This document shows positions 45,905 to 54,368 of a DNA stretch of 64,000 bases, piece after piece. Source of the stretch: Candidatus Nitronereus thalassa (lineage in GTDB: Bacteria > Nitrospirota > Nitrospiria > Nitrospirales > UBA8639); assembly GCF_032191465.1 (NCBI RefSeq), contig NZ_JAQOUE010000002.1:1-64000 (forward strand), given 5' to 3'. How positions within the stretch are numbered: position 1 is the stretch's first letter; the number at the start of each line of letters is the position of its first letter. Both the position numbers and the translations under genes were made by a program. The notes beneath the pieces are model-generated. The model saw nothing but the letters and a program-made list of their open reading frames with translations. It did no database searches and had not been told where the DNA came from.

Positions 45905-47458
45905 ATGGTAAATATTGTGAGTACACACACCTCTCAGACCACATCACTATTCAAACGGTTCGGCTTTCATCTTCATTCTATTGTTTTTGGATGTTCCGCG
46001 TTCCTCATTCTGTTGTTTGTTCTTCTCTCGCTCATTCGCCTTGATGAGATGCAAAAAACTTTTCAGACCATTGAAACCATAATCGCAGAAAAAGCTGGTT
46101 GGCTTCTTGTCCTTTCAGTCAATGTATTTCTTATTTATGTTGTCACTGTACTCTTGAGTCGATTTGGGAGCATCAAGCTTGGAGGAAAGGATGCAAAACC
46201 CGACTTTTCCTATTGGGGTTGGTACTCGATGTTGTTTAGTGCCGGAATGGGAATTGGACTATTATTTTGGAGCGTGGCCGAGCCAATCTCCCATTACGTT
46301 TCACCGCCATTCGGAGAGCCAAGGACTGTTGAGACCGCACGCCTTGCGCAAGGGTTAACTCTCCTGCATTGGGGAGTCCATGCCTGGGGAATCTATGCAT
46401 TAGTAGGATTGGCTTTGGCGTTCTTCGCCTATAACAAGGGACTTCCTTTATCACTTCGATCGGTATTTTATCCATTATTTGGCGAGAAGATTTATGGGTC
46501 TCTTGGGAACATTGTTGACATTATCGCGACCATCTCCACCTTATTTGGAGTTGCGACTTCTTTGGGACTCGGCGCTCAACAGGTAAATGCAGGTCTGGCG
46601 TATCTTTTTTCGTTTCCCAACAATACCCTGACCCAAGTGATCCTGATTGCGATTATTACCGCATTAGCGACCCTGTCGGTTGTTCTTGGGTTGGACCGTG
46701 GCATACAACGTTTGAGTCAGATCAATTTGGGATTTGCTCTTATGCTCCTCCTGTTTATCTTTTCGATAGGACCGACGATCCATCTGCTGAATACCCTGAT
46801 TCAAAACGTCGGTCTATACACAAAACATATCGTGATGTATGGCACGTGGACAGAAGCCTATAGCCAAACGGATTGGCAACATGACTGGACGATTTTTTAT
46901 TGGGGATGGTGGATTGCATGGTCCCCTTTTGTCGGGACATTTATTGCCAGAATATCTCGGGGCCGGACCATCAAGGAATTTTTAGTGAGTGTCTTATTGG
47001 TTCCCACCGTGGTCACGATGACGTGGATCACCGTGTTTGGAAATTCTGCATTGTTTATTGAAATGTCCGACAGTGGCCGTATCGCTGAGGCCGTTCAGGA
47101 AAATGTTGCCGTCTCACTCTTTGTCCTGCTTGAGCAATTTCCTTGGTCATTCTTCACAAGTATGTTAGGCATTGTGGTGGTGACGATTTTTTTTGTTACT
47201 TCTTCGGATTCCGCTTCGTTTGTGATTGACATGATTACGGCTGGAGGCCATACCAATCCGCCAGTGAAACAACGGGTATTTTGGGCGATCACCGAAGGGG
47301 TTGTCGCTTCGATTTTACTGTTGGGAGGAGGGCTTATGGCCTTTCGCATCGCCTCAATCAGTATGGGGGTACCGTTTGCCATTGTGTTGTTAATTGCATG
47401 TGTGAGCCTATGGCTCGGGTTAAAGGGAGAAGATGCCGGTTCCAAGACCACAGCCTAA
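45905..47458 (+). CDS. BCCT family betaine/choline/carnitine transporter
   Basis: 517 residues with about 12 membrane helices. Family motifs: SAGMGIGLLFWSVAEPISHY and WTIFYWGWWIAWSPFVGTFIARISRGRTIKEF, the aromatic box that binds the quaternary ammonium. Such carriers take up betaine, choline or carnitine with sodium or protons when osmolarity rises. The hydrophilic C-terminal tail that senses osmotic strength in BetP is short here. No clear ribosome site before ATG. The gene ends at a strong terminator. It fits with the NAGGN operon as a second osmoprotection system. Confidence 0.92.
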   Translation: MVNIVSTHTSQTTSLFKRFGFHLHSIVFGCSAFLILLFVLLSLIRLDEMQKTFQTIETIIAEKAGWLLVLSVNVFLIYVVTVLLSRFGSIKLGGKDAKPDFSYWGWYSMLFSAGMGIGLLFWSVAEPISHYVSPPFGEPRTVETARLAQGLTLLHWGVHAWGIYALVGLALAFFAYNKGLPLSLRSVFYPLFGEKIYGSLGNIVDIIATISTLFGVATSLGLGAQQVNAGLAYLFSFPNNTLTQVILIAIITALATLSVVLGLDRGIQRLSQINLGFALMLLLFIFSIGPTIHLLNTLIQNVGLYTKHIVMYGTWTEAYSQTDWQHDWTIFYWGWWIAWSPFVGTFIARISRGRTIKEFLVSVLLVPTVVTMTWITVFGNSALFIEMSDSGRIAEAVQENVAVSLFVLLEQFPWSFFTSMLGIVVVTIFFVTSSDSASFVIDMITAGGHTNPPVKQRVFWAITEGVVASILLLGGGLMAFRIASISMGVPFAIVLLIACVSLWLGLKGEDAGSKTTA

Positions 47459-47487
47459 TTGCATCGAAGAAAGGACCATTTGCTCAT

Positions 47488-47518
47488 AAAAAAGGGGCAG
47501 AATTCTGCCCCTTTTTTT
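47488..47518 (+). terminator. Intrinsic terminator after the BCCT gene
   Basis: Self-complementary AAAAAAGGGGCAGAA/TTCTGCCCCTTTTTT with a run of T: stem GGGGCAG/CTGCCCC with an AATT loop. It is bidirectional and could also end the convergent gene 47553-47912. Confidence 0.9.
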
Positions 47519-47552
47519 GCCTTCTCGGCGTGGACCTTACGACTATGACCAA

Positions 47553-47912
47553 CTATCGATTAGGATTAATCGCATTCTTTACAGGTGGATTGATCTCATA
47601 ATCTGGATATCCTTTTGCCAGTTCAGGTAATACTCCCGCTCCTTTATTATTGACATTGGTATCTTTTTCGGTCCATTCCGGGTTCTTTCGAATCTCGGAT
47701 TTTGTTGCTGCCTGCATGGCTTTCTCACCAGTCCACAAATCTCGGCCTGGATCATTCGCTAAGGATTGCCCGGTGACCGGACTCTTCAACGGTTTCATCG
47801 GATGGCCTGGATGTTCAGGCAGAAGAGCTGGGTTTGCCAAGGCCGTCCCAACGAGCAGCGTCGTCCCCAAGAGAGCGCCGGTGAGTATGTTGATGGTTAA
47901 AAACCGTTTCAT
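47553..47912 (-). CDS. Small exported protein of unknown function
   Basis: 119 residues. Signal peptide (ILTGALLGTTLLVGTALA) cleaved near ALANP. The mature part is proline- and charge-rich with short segments GHPMKPLKSPVTGQSLANDPG, LWTGEKAMQAATKSEIRKNPE and INPPVKNAINPNR. No domain recognised; the periplasm is the predicted location. GGAGGC lies upstream of the ATG. A CCATGGGTTTTT half-box (48073-48084) lies upstream on the minus strand, next to the plus-strand promoter at 48085, but its spacing to a hexamer is poor. Confidence 0.65.
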   Translation of the reverse strand: MKRFLTINILTGALLGTTLLVGTALANPALLPEHPGHPMKPLKSPVTGQSLANDPGRDLWTGEKAMQAATKSEIRKNPEWTEKDTNVNNKGAGVLPELAKGYPDYEINPPVKNAINPNR

Positions 47913-48084
47913 GGTGCCTCCTTCTAGATTGGTGTTTGGTAAAGCGACAAATGGCCGAGCAAGCTATTGTCTGCACGACTCAATTATCGATTAAGCATAA
48001 CTTCAACTTACACCTCTCTCGACAACCCACAACTATCAACAACCCTTGATGAGTTTTGCCTTGAACCTGCTTAAAAACCCATGG

Positions 48085-48129
48085 CCAGGGTTTTCTTTAG
48101 TTTTTGGAAAGTGAATTCCCTGTTAAAAC
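48085..48129 (+). promoter_or_regulatory. CCAGGGTTTTT-type promoter for the CBS gene, with inverted half-site
   Basis: CCAGGGTTTTCTTT, AG (48099-48100), 23 bp, TAAAAC (48124-48129). Immediately upstream an inverted partner box AAAAACCCATGG (48073-48083) makes a palindrome-like pair, so the site may also serve the divergent gene 47553-47912. Leader to ATG 48231 about 95 nt. Confidence 0.7.
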
Positions 48130-48230
48130 ACGACTGAAAACTGATGGCCATTGACACCGCTGAACTAAGCAGAAAGTGTCACCAAAATTTTCTAACTACT
48201 GTAATCAAGGACTATAGAGGAGGTAGCCAA

Positions 48231-48701
48231 ATGGTGGTGAGCGATATTATGACAGTTGGAGCTATGACCATCGAAGCAGATGATTCGATCACCCAGGCAG
48301 CTCAAAAGTTGGAAAAACACGGTGTTGGGCTCTTGCCTGTTCTTGATAACCAACAATTGATTGGCGCGATTTCTGATCGGGACATTGTTGTCCGAGTGGT
48401 ATCTCAAAAATATGCCCCTCAAAGTTGCCAAGTTCGGCACTTCATGTCTCCGCAAGTTGCCGTGTGCTTTGAAGATCAAAAAGTCGAAGAAGCTGCTCAT
48501 TTGATGAAACAGGAACAAATCCGTCGGCTCTTTGTGCTGAACAAAGACCAGAAGCTTGTTGGAATGCTCTCACTTGGCGATTTAGCCTATCGAGACCAAC
48601 ATGGGCAGGTTGCAAAGGATGCGCTCAAAGGGATTTCTGAACCACCCAGGCCAATACAACAGAGGATGACGAGTAGCTCACACAACCACGAGCACAATTA
48701 A
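48231..48701 (+). CDS. CBS-domain protein (two CBS units)
   Basis: GAGGAGG lies before ATG 48231; the longer frame from 48144 starts only 8 nt from the predicted transcript start and has no ribosome site. 156 residues. CBS pair: VVSDIMTVGAMTIEADDSITQAAQKLEKHGVGLLPVLDNQQLIGAISDRDIVVRVV and QVRHFMSPQVAVCFEDQKVEEAAHLMKQEQIRRLFVLNKDQKLVGMLSLGDLAYR. The C-terminus is a histidine/serine-rich tail. CBS pairs bind adenine nucleotides. It is under the CCAGGGTTTTT-type promoter at 48085. Confidence 0.88.
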   Translation: MVVSDIMTVGAMTIEADDSITQAAQKLEKHGVGLLPVLDNQQLIGAISDRDIVVRVVSQKYAPQSCQVRHFMSPQVAVCFEDQKVEEAAHLMKQEQIRRLFVLNKDQKLVGMLSLGDLAYRDQHGQVAKDALKGISEPPRPIQQRMTSSSHNHEHN

Positions 48702-48821
48702 TATTCCTGAATGGTCAGACATGTCATTGCCAATTTATGCTCATATGAATTTGCCCATCACCGGATGTATTTGAAGGATGCTCTTCTCAATCGATCAGTT
48801 GTCAACATAAGGAGGTTTTAC

Positions 48822-49361
48822 ATGGAACAACAACACAATCGTACGGGTAGAATGCTGACAATCAAAAAGGTTCCATTCCATATTCTCCTTACGTGTACCG
48901 TCGCGGGTCTGATAAGTTTCGAAGTAAATCATGTGACATTTGCGACCCCGACGGCTCAAATCACCCCAGACCAAGCCAACGTCACACTTGAGTTTGAAAA
49001 GTCTGAATATGGAATGGAACGAAACTTTCCCCTTTATGAACAAGGGCCAATCCGTTATTTCAGCGCTGGGGTAGGCAAAGCTGAAAGGAAACCACAATAC
49101 CCAGCATTTCCCCTTAAGCTGATTTTTGCAAATGACACTGGCTCTTTTCTCGCATTCATCTCTGTAGAAATTCGTCACCAGGACGGTTCGCTGGCTGCAG
49201 ACATTCCAGCCAAGCATGTCACTGGCCCATGGTTATTTGTGGATTTGGAGCCTGGAGTCTATGAGATTGTTGCCACAAACAAGAATGGCCAAAAGGTCAC
49301 AAAGCATGTTCCAATAAAAAAGGATGACCCATTGTCGCTACCCTTGTACTGGAATTCATAG
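48822..49361 (+). CDS. Exported protein with a beta-sandwich regulatory-like domain
   Basis: AAGGAGG before ATG 48822 gives 179 residues. Signal sequence (VPFHILLTCTVAGLISF) cleaved around FATPT. The C-terminal half has a strand pattern like carboxypeptidase regulatory domains: SFLAFISVEIRHQDGSLAADIPAK, then WLFVDLEPGVYEIVATNKNGQKVTKHVPI. Function unknown; periplasm likely. Follows the CBS gene by 120 bp and precedes a three-BON gene, so the three may form one unit. Confidence 0.75.
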   Translation: MEQQHNRTGRMLTIKKVPFHILLTCTVAGLISFEVNHVTFATPTAQITPDQANVTLEFEKSEYGMERNFPLYEQGPIRYFSAGVGKAERKPQYPAFPLKLIFANDTGSFLAFISVEIRHQDGSLAADIPAKHVTGPWLFVDLEPGVYEIVATNKNGQKVTKHVPIKKDDPLSLPLYWNS

Positions 49362-49435
49362 GGAACGGTATCTGACAATGGGATGTTTCCTGTTCCTGCT
49401 ATCTAAAGCGTGAAATTTCGTAAAAGGAGGTATTT

Positions 49436-50206
49436 ATGTTCAATCAACGACGAACACTGAATGGCATAATGGTAGGCACCATCATGACAGTTTTTCTCTG
49501 TGTTGGCGTAGGGTTAGCTAAAGAAGTTGGAGAACTCACCGACGGTCGAATGGAAGGAGCGATTGAAAGACGATTAGAAATGGATTCAAGAATAATAAGT
49601 AACGCGATTGGTGTGACAGTAAAAGATGGACATGTCAGGTTGTTCGGGAGTGTTGACACGCTTCAAGAGCATGGACAAGCTACGCAAGTCGCTAGCTCGG
49701 TCATAGGGGTCAAATCAGTTCATAACACCATAGAAATTCGACCGAATCCGAAACCAGATCAACACATTCGAAATGAAATCTCCACGCGGCTTAAGGAAAG
49801 CGCCTTAATAAAGGATGATCATATCGACATTAGGGTGTCAAATCGGGTTGTCACACTAATGGGCACAGCTCCAAGCCAAAGCGCCTTGCGTCAAGCACAA
49901 CACGTCGCAGAATCCACGCCGGGAGTTCGAAAAGTAGAAAATTTGCTAGGCCTTCAGGGATCAGATCGGTCTGATGAGTTAATTCACAAAGACGTGCTGG
50001 ATTATCTTCTGTGGTCACCGCTGGCAGATCTACCCGACTTTAACGTGTCAGTGAAACAAGGGGTGGTCACCTTAGAAGGAACGGTGGCGCATCTCATTCA
50101 CAAAGACGTATTGGCTATGGATATTATAAATATTCACGGTGTCAAAAACGTCAAAGTTGGAAAAGTCATCCCTGAGTCTTTTGAGATCTCTTTAAAGGAC
50201 CAATAA
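49436..50206 (+). CDS. Exported protein with three BON domains
   Basis: 256 residues. AAAGGAGG before ATG. Signal peptide (GIMVGTIMTVFLCVGVGLA). Three BON units: TVKDGHVRLFGSV, RVSNRVVTLMGTA, SVKQGVVTLEGTV. The second unit has an arginine in place of the glycine turn. The end (VIPESFEISLKDQ) is short. It belongs to the same family as the six-BON proteins, at half length. Membrane or phospholipid contact in the periplasm is expected. Confidence 0.85.
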   Translation: MFNQRRTLNGIMVGTIMTVFLCVGVGLAKEVGELTDGRMEGAIERRLEMDSRIISNAIGVTVKDGHVRLFGSVDTLQEHGQATQVASSVIGVKSVHNTIEIRPNPKPDQHIRNEISTRLKESALIKDDHIDIRVSNRVVTLMGTAPSQSALRQAQHVAESTPGVRKVENLLGLQGSDRSDELIHKDVLDYLLWSPLADLPDFNVSVKQGVVTLEGTVAHLIHKDVLAMDIINIHGVKNVKVGKVIPESFEISLKDQ

Positions 50207-50274
50207 ATCATTACTGAGGAATATTTATTCTGTGGCAACTTTTCGTCTGCAGAAAATATGGAGGAGTACCAGCT

Positions 50275-50553
50275 ATGCCAAGAGGCGACAAATCCAAATA
50301 TACAGAGAAACAGAAGCGTCAGGCTGCTCATATTCAAAAGGGCTATAAAGAACATGGCGTCCCTGAGGAAGAAGCAGAAGCGAGAGCCTGGGCGACGGTG
50401 AACAAAATCACAGGAGGTGGAAAGAAAAAGGGTGGATCTGGAAGGGGAAAACCTTTGAATAAAGACCCGGCTCGGAAAGGTGGGGAAAAAGGTGGAAAGG
50501 CTTCCACAAAGAAAAACGTGTCAACTGTCACGAATGCTAAAAAGAAGCAATAA
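50275..50553 (+). CDS. Small basic protein of the so-called plasmid-stabilisation type
   Basis: 92 residues. GGAGGAG before ATG. The N-terminus MPRGDKSKYTEKQKRQAAHIQKGYKEHGVPEEEAEARAWATVNK is a characteristic helical segment found in many bacteria in short basic proteins; the rest is lysine/glycine-rich (GGGKKKGGSGRGKPLNKDP...) and likely binds nucleic acid. The common annotation is misleading, since no plasmid role is shown. Situated after the BON gene on the same strand. Confidence 0.8.
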   Translation: MPRGDKSKYTEKQKRQAAHIQKGYKEHGVPEEEAEARAWATVNKITGGGKKKGGSGRGKPLNKDPARKGGEKGGKASTKKNVSTVTNAKKKQ

Positions 50554-50850
50554 CCCTTATTGAGTCCAATCCTTTCCAATTCATTTTATACACACGAGCA
50601 CGACTAGGTTGAAAACCATGTCGCAACAAATCTCCAGTGACAGGGGCAGCACTATCGTGGCATTGGTTGTCGGTGAAAATGTCCTGCAGAAAATAAAATG
50701 ACAGCCCAAAAGTCCAACCAAGGACGAAGCCACAGCCTGGCAGGAACAATTTAGACCAAATCAGCTGCCAGAAAAGCCATTCCCTGTGCCTTGGTTTGTT
50801 TTTTTACGCCAATTCAAGCATCCCTTGATTCAGGTTTACCTCTCGAATGT
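50554..50850. other. Gap after the basic protein
   Basis: Nothing convincing: short frames on both strands lack ribosome sites. No CCAGGGTTTTT box. Confidence 0.4.
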
Positions 50851-51081
50851 TCAGGGAGGCGTCTCATCTTCTTCATCTTCTAAGGTAAAACCGACTTTCA
50901 ATGTGACCTGCCAATGGGCAACTTTTCCCTGATCAATATCTCCTCGGGTTTCCACAACCTGAAACCACCGCATATGGCGTAGGGTCTTGGACGCTTTCGC
51001 AATCGCATTCCGAATGGCGTCCTCTTCAGTCGTTGTTGAACTCCCAGTCAACTCAAGAACCTTATACACATGATCGTCCAT
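50851..51081 (-). CDS. Dodecin-type flavin-binding protein
   Basis: ATG 51081 ([15 protein letters not shown]...) with GAGGTAA upstream gives 76 residues; the longer frame from 51108 is unlikely. Dodecin motifs: [46 protein letters not shown], then [16 protein letters not shown]. Trp in RWFQVVE stacks on the flavin; 12 subunits form a hollow ball that stores riboflavin or FMN and protects from light or redox damage. The acidic C-terminal tail (EEDETPP) is typical. Confidence 0.92.
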   Translation of the reverse strand: MDDHVYKVLELTGSSTTTEEDAIRNAIAKASKTLRHMRWFQVVETRGDIDQGKVAHWQVTLKVGFTLEDEEDETPP

Positions 51082-51232
51082 TATTTTTACCTCATCGCAA
51101 TCAACCATTAATTGCGCTCATCCATGCAACCGCGAAAGCAACAATCTGGTCACATAGACGATCGCCTCGGTTTGGGATTCATAATCGTTCTATGATGTTC
51201 CCCAAAGTTTTCTCCATGAACTCCTAGCAGAC

Positions 51233-51670
51233 TCAAGAGTAGGATTCAGCCTGTTGAGTCTGCCTGCTAAACTGTCTGGAATGTCTTCCAACCAGGGCAT
51301 CGAGGCTCCATGCTCCAGGACCAAACACATAGACATAGAGCAGCCCTCCCATCATCGCGATATTTTTGAGAAACATGATGAATTGAGTCTGATTGGAGAA
51401 ATGGGTATGAAAAATCCATGTTGTGGGAATCATGAAGAGGAACAGCATGGCCGCACCAACCTGAGTCCAAAATCCCAATAAGAGAGAGAGGCCAGCGACG
51501 ATTTCCACCACAATCGCGCCAAACAGAAAAATTTCCGTCGCTGGCATACCCATTGATGTCATATATTCTTGAGTGGAAGCGGGATTGAATATTTTATTGA
51601 ACCCGGAAAGCAAAAAAATGGCTGCTAGCATCGTGCGACCTGCCAGCATGATGTAATTATTATATTTCAT
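51233..51670 (-). CDS. DoxX family membrane protein
   Basis: 145 residues with four membrane helices, AAAGGAGGG before ATG. Signature GRTMLAAIFLLSGFNKIFNPASTQEYM at the start and VEIVAGLSLLLGFWTQVGAAMLFLFMIPTTWIFH in the middle are typical. DoxX proteins support thiosulfate:quinone oxidoreductases or oxidative-stress complexes; the pairing here with a MauE/DoxX protein at 28472 suggests redox stress. A CCAGGGTTTTT-type promoter at 52065-52110 lies 400 bp upstream, before an intervening remnant. Confidence 0.87.
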   Translation of the reverse strand: MKYNNYIMLAGRTMLAAIFLLSGFNKIFNPASTQEYMTSMGMPATEIFLFGAIVVEIVAGLSLLLGFWTQVGAAMLFLFMIPTTWIFHTHFSNQTQFIMFLKNIAMMGGLLYVYVFGPGAWSLDALVGRHSRQFSRQTQQAESYS

Positions 51671-51748
51671 ACAGACCCTCCTTTCTCAAATGGTACTAGC
51701 CATCTGTTTGTCAAAAACTTCATAGAATCAGGAGCCTGACTGAACCAT

Positions 51749-52058
51749 CTATATTTGTACCGAGACGGTCTGACGGGTTCCTAATGTAGCCGCTGATAAT
51801 GCACATTTTTGAGCCTGCTGGTTTATTGCAAAAATTCCACGCCTCCTTTGGCGTTGACGAACAATCCATCGGTAAAATTCACACCTCCACCCTCGCACTT
51901 CATTTTCGTGTCCCTGAGTTCCTGTACTTAAGATGATTCGGGCGTCTTCTTCACCTTGGTGGTCCACCTTGCTGAAACTCAACCCTTCAATGGCACTTCC
52001 CGTCTGAAATTGTTTCAGATTTGAACACTAACTCTCCAATTCGACATAAGCCATACGG
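51749..52058 (-). pseudogene. Decayed small ORF under a consensus promoter
   Basis: Starting at MAYVELES the frame meets TAG, then reads on in frame (KQFQTGSAIEGLSFSKVD, then DARIILSTGTQGHENEV). Near the end a different frame becomes more protein-like (GGGVNFTDGLFVNAKGG, ending EFLQ and stop), suggesting a frameshift. The composition and the promoter at 52065-52110 support a lost gene rather than random sequence. A perfect short inverted repeat TCTGAAA/TTTCAGA is at about 52003-52019. Confidence 0.35.
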
Positions 52059-52064
52059 GGGAAG

Positions 52065-52110
52065 AGGTTAGCGCAGGAAATGTCTCGGAAAACACTGTCA
52101 AAAACCCTGG
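52065..52110 (-). promoter_or_regulatory. CCAGGGTTTTT-type promoter, minus strand
   Basis: Minus strand: CCAGGGTTTTTGAC, AG, 24 bp, TAACCT (52070-52065). It drives the remnant at 51749-52058 or, through it, the DoxX gene at 51233-51670. Confidence 0.6.
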
Positions 52111-52203
52111 CCCGCAATTATTGCTTGAAGGAAAGATGAAGGGTTCCAACCCATGCCATCCGTTAGCCATCCGGTCACCTTAAATTTCATGTCTCATCCA
52201 TAG

Positions 52204-52248
52204 CCAGGGTATTTTCCAGTTTTAAGGCAAGCTCATCTGCAGTAGGTT
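52204..52248 (+). promoter_or_regulatory. CCAGGGTTTTT-type promoter for the transketolase
   Basis: CCAGGGTATTTTCC, AG, 23 bp, TAGGTT (52243-52248). The predicted transcript starts near 52255, downstream of which ATG 52300 has AGAAGGAG. This removes the earlier candidate start at 52255. Confidence 0.75.
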
Positions 52249-52299
52249 GAAGAAGTGGCTAAAACCATTTTAGTAGAGACTAAGAGAAGGAGTCTGGGC

Positions 52300-54186
52300 A
52301 TGGTGTCGGCATCTTTAAAAGATTCTAGTTTTGACCACAGGCTTATCAAGGGATTGCGGTCCCAGGCGGCTCAGCTTCGCATGGATAGTGTGCATGCGAC
52401 ATCATCCGCAGGAAGCGGACATGCAACAAGTTGTTGTTCTGCAGCCGATATTGTGGCCACCTTATTTTTTGGCGTCATGCGATTTCACCCGGAGATTCCC
52501 AGACTTACGACTAATGACCGGTTTATCCTTTCAAAAGGCCATGCGGCTCCACTCCTGTATGCGGCCTGGGCAGCAGTCGGCTTATACCCCCGTGAGGAAT
52601 TATCAACCCTACGACAGATCGACTCTGACTTGGAGGGCCATCCGACGCCTCGCCTGCCATTTGTTCATGTGCCAACGGGTTCTCTGGGGCAAGGGTTATC
52701 AGCTGGGGTGGGAATGGCCTTAAATGCCAAATACCTGGATCAATTGGATTATCGCACGTATGTACTAATGGGGGATGGGGAATCAGTTGAGGGAGCCGTA
52801 TGGGAGGCAGCGGAAATCGCCCGCTATTACGACCTCGATAATCTATGTGCAATCATTGATGTTAATCGTTTAGGACAATCCGACCCCACGATTCATCAAC
52901 ATCGTATGGAACGCTATGTCAACCGGTGGTCAGGCTTTGGATGGCACACCATTGTCGTCGACGGTCATGATCCAGCCTCCCTGCTCCAGGCGTTCGCAGA
53001 AGCCGAACAGACCTTGGCCCAGCCAACGGTCATCCTTGCAAAAACAATAAAGGGAAAGGGCATCTCGTTTCTTGAGGATCAGGGCGGACGCCATGGGAAA
53101 GCCTTAAAAGGAGAAGAACTTGAAAATGCAATACAGGAATTATCAAAACAAATAGAACCAGAGATTTTGCCTCTTACCAATCGAAATATTCCTCTCACTG
53201 GGGAGGTATCGAATTCGTTAAGAAACAAAACCCGTCGATCACTTCCTGCCTACAAGAAAGGCGACCAGGTGGCTACCCGTCAAGCGTTTGGAGAAGCTCT
53301 GTTGGCTGTAGGAAAAGCACATCCACATGTAGTCGTGCTCGACGGTGACGTCAAGAACTCCACACATGTGCAACAATTTGCCGATGAATGCCCCGATCAA
53401 TTTTTTGAATCATTTATTGCCGAACAGAATATGATCGGCACGGCCATGGGACTAGCCTCATGCGGGAAAATCCCCTTTGCCGCAACCTTTGCCGCTTTTC
53501 TGACGCGTGCGCACGACTTCATTCGAATGGGCGCCATTGGACGAGCCAACATCAAGCTTATGGGATCACATGCTGGCGTCAGTACCGGAGAAGACGGCCC
53601 TTCTCAAATGGGACTAGAAGACATCGCCATGATGGCCACACAACCAGACACGGTCGTTCTGTATCCATCCGATGCTGTTTGCACTCACTGGGCGGTTCAG
53701 GAAGCCGTCGCGCACCAAGGGATGGTGTATATCCGAACCAATCGACCAGAAACTCCTATCCTGTACGACAACGACGAATCATTTTGCCTAGGAGGATTCA
53801 AAGTCGTACGACACACGCCTCGTGATCTTTTAACCGTCGTCACAGCTGGGGTTACGCTTTTTGAAACTTTGAATGCCCAGGAGCAGCTCGAACGACAAGG
53901 GATATCGGTTCGCGTAATCGACTTGTACTGCGTGAAACCTATTGACGCCCATGGTTTATATGCTCACATCAGTGAAACCGAGGGCCGCGTACTGATCGTA
54001 GAAGATCATTATGAACATGGTGGATTCGGTGATGCGGTGCGGCGGGCCTTAGGTCGAAAGAGTATTGAGAGTGATCATTTGGCTGTGCGAAACATTCCCC
54101 GAAGCGGAAAATCTCAAGAGCTGCTCGATCGATACACATTGAGTACAAGTTCAATTATTAAAAGAATCCAAGCGATGATTCAATAA
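52300..54186 (+). CDS. tkt: Transketolase
   Basis: 628 residues from ATG 52300 with AGAAGGAG (52286-52292) upstream. TPP site: GDGESVEGAVWEAAEIARYYDLDNLCAIIDVNRLGQSDPT, with the acidic pair and Asn for magnesium. Early SKGHAAPLLYAAWAAVG and GSLGQGLSAGVGMALN. The C-terminal half has the catalytic Glu in FIAEQNMIGTAMGLAS and the HAGVSTGEDGPSQMGLEDIAMM motif. It transfers two-carbon units in the pentose phosphate pathway or the Calvin cycle. It shares the CCAGGGTTTTT-type promoter with the transaldolase-like gene 34 kb away. Confidence 0.92.
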   Translation: MVSASLKDSSFDHRLIKGLRSQAAQLRMDSVHATSSAGSGHATSCCSAADIVATLFFGVMRFHPEIPRLTTNDRFILSKGHAAPLLYAAWAAVGLYPREELSTLRQIDSDLEGHPTPRLPFVHVPTGSLGQGLSAGVGMALNAKYLDQLDYRTYVLMGDGESVEGAVWEAAEIARYYDLDNLCAIIDVNRLGQSDPTIHQHRMERYVNRWSGFGWHTIVVDGHDPASLLQAFAEAEQTLAQPTVILAKTIKGKGISFLEDQGGRHGKALKGEELENAIQELSKQIEPEILPLTNRNIPLTGEVSNSLRNKTRRSLPAYKKGDQVATRQAFGEALLAVGKAHPHVVVLDGDVKNSTHVQQFADECPDQFFESFIAEQNMIGTAMGLASCGKIPFAATFAAFLTRAHDFIRMGAIGRANIKLMGSHAGVSTGEDGPSQMGLEDIAMMATQPDTVVLYPSDAVCTHWAVQEAVAHQGMVYIRTNRPETPILYDNDESFCLGGFKVVRHTPRDLLTVVTAGVTLFETLNAQEQLERQGISVRVIDLYCVKPIDAHGLYAHISETEGRVLIVEDHYEHGGFGDAVRRALGRKSIESDHLAVRNIPRSGKSQELLDRYTLSTSSIIKRIQAMIQ

Positions 54187-54312
54187 TCTCGAAGCTGAAA
54201 TGAAGTGATAACGGTCACAAAACCAAATCAATGTTTTTTGAAACCGTCGAAGTCAGGCCAATACCGTTCGAGCTCGCAATGATGTCGGACAATGACGCAC
54301 GACTCAAAAACC

Positions 54313-54342
54313 CCAATGCTCGTGTTGAGCCATTGGCTTTTT
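54313..54342 (+). terminator. Terminator or attenuator between transketolase and TPR gene
   Basis: Stem CCAATGCTC paired with GAGCCATTGG (one bulged C), followed by CTTTTTG. It lies 27 bp before the ATG of the TPR gene and may also regulate it. Confidence 0.55.
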
Positions 54343-54368
54343 GTACACCTCAACCTAAGGAGGAGGTT

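Noticed and set aside
50275-50553. Plasmid-maintenance role for the small basic protein
   Set aside because: The common family name is historical; no toxin, replication or partition genes are nearby.
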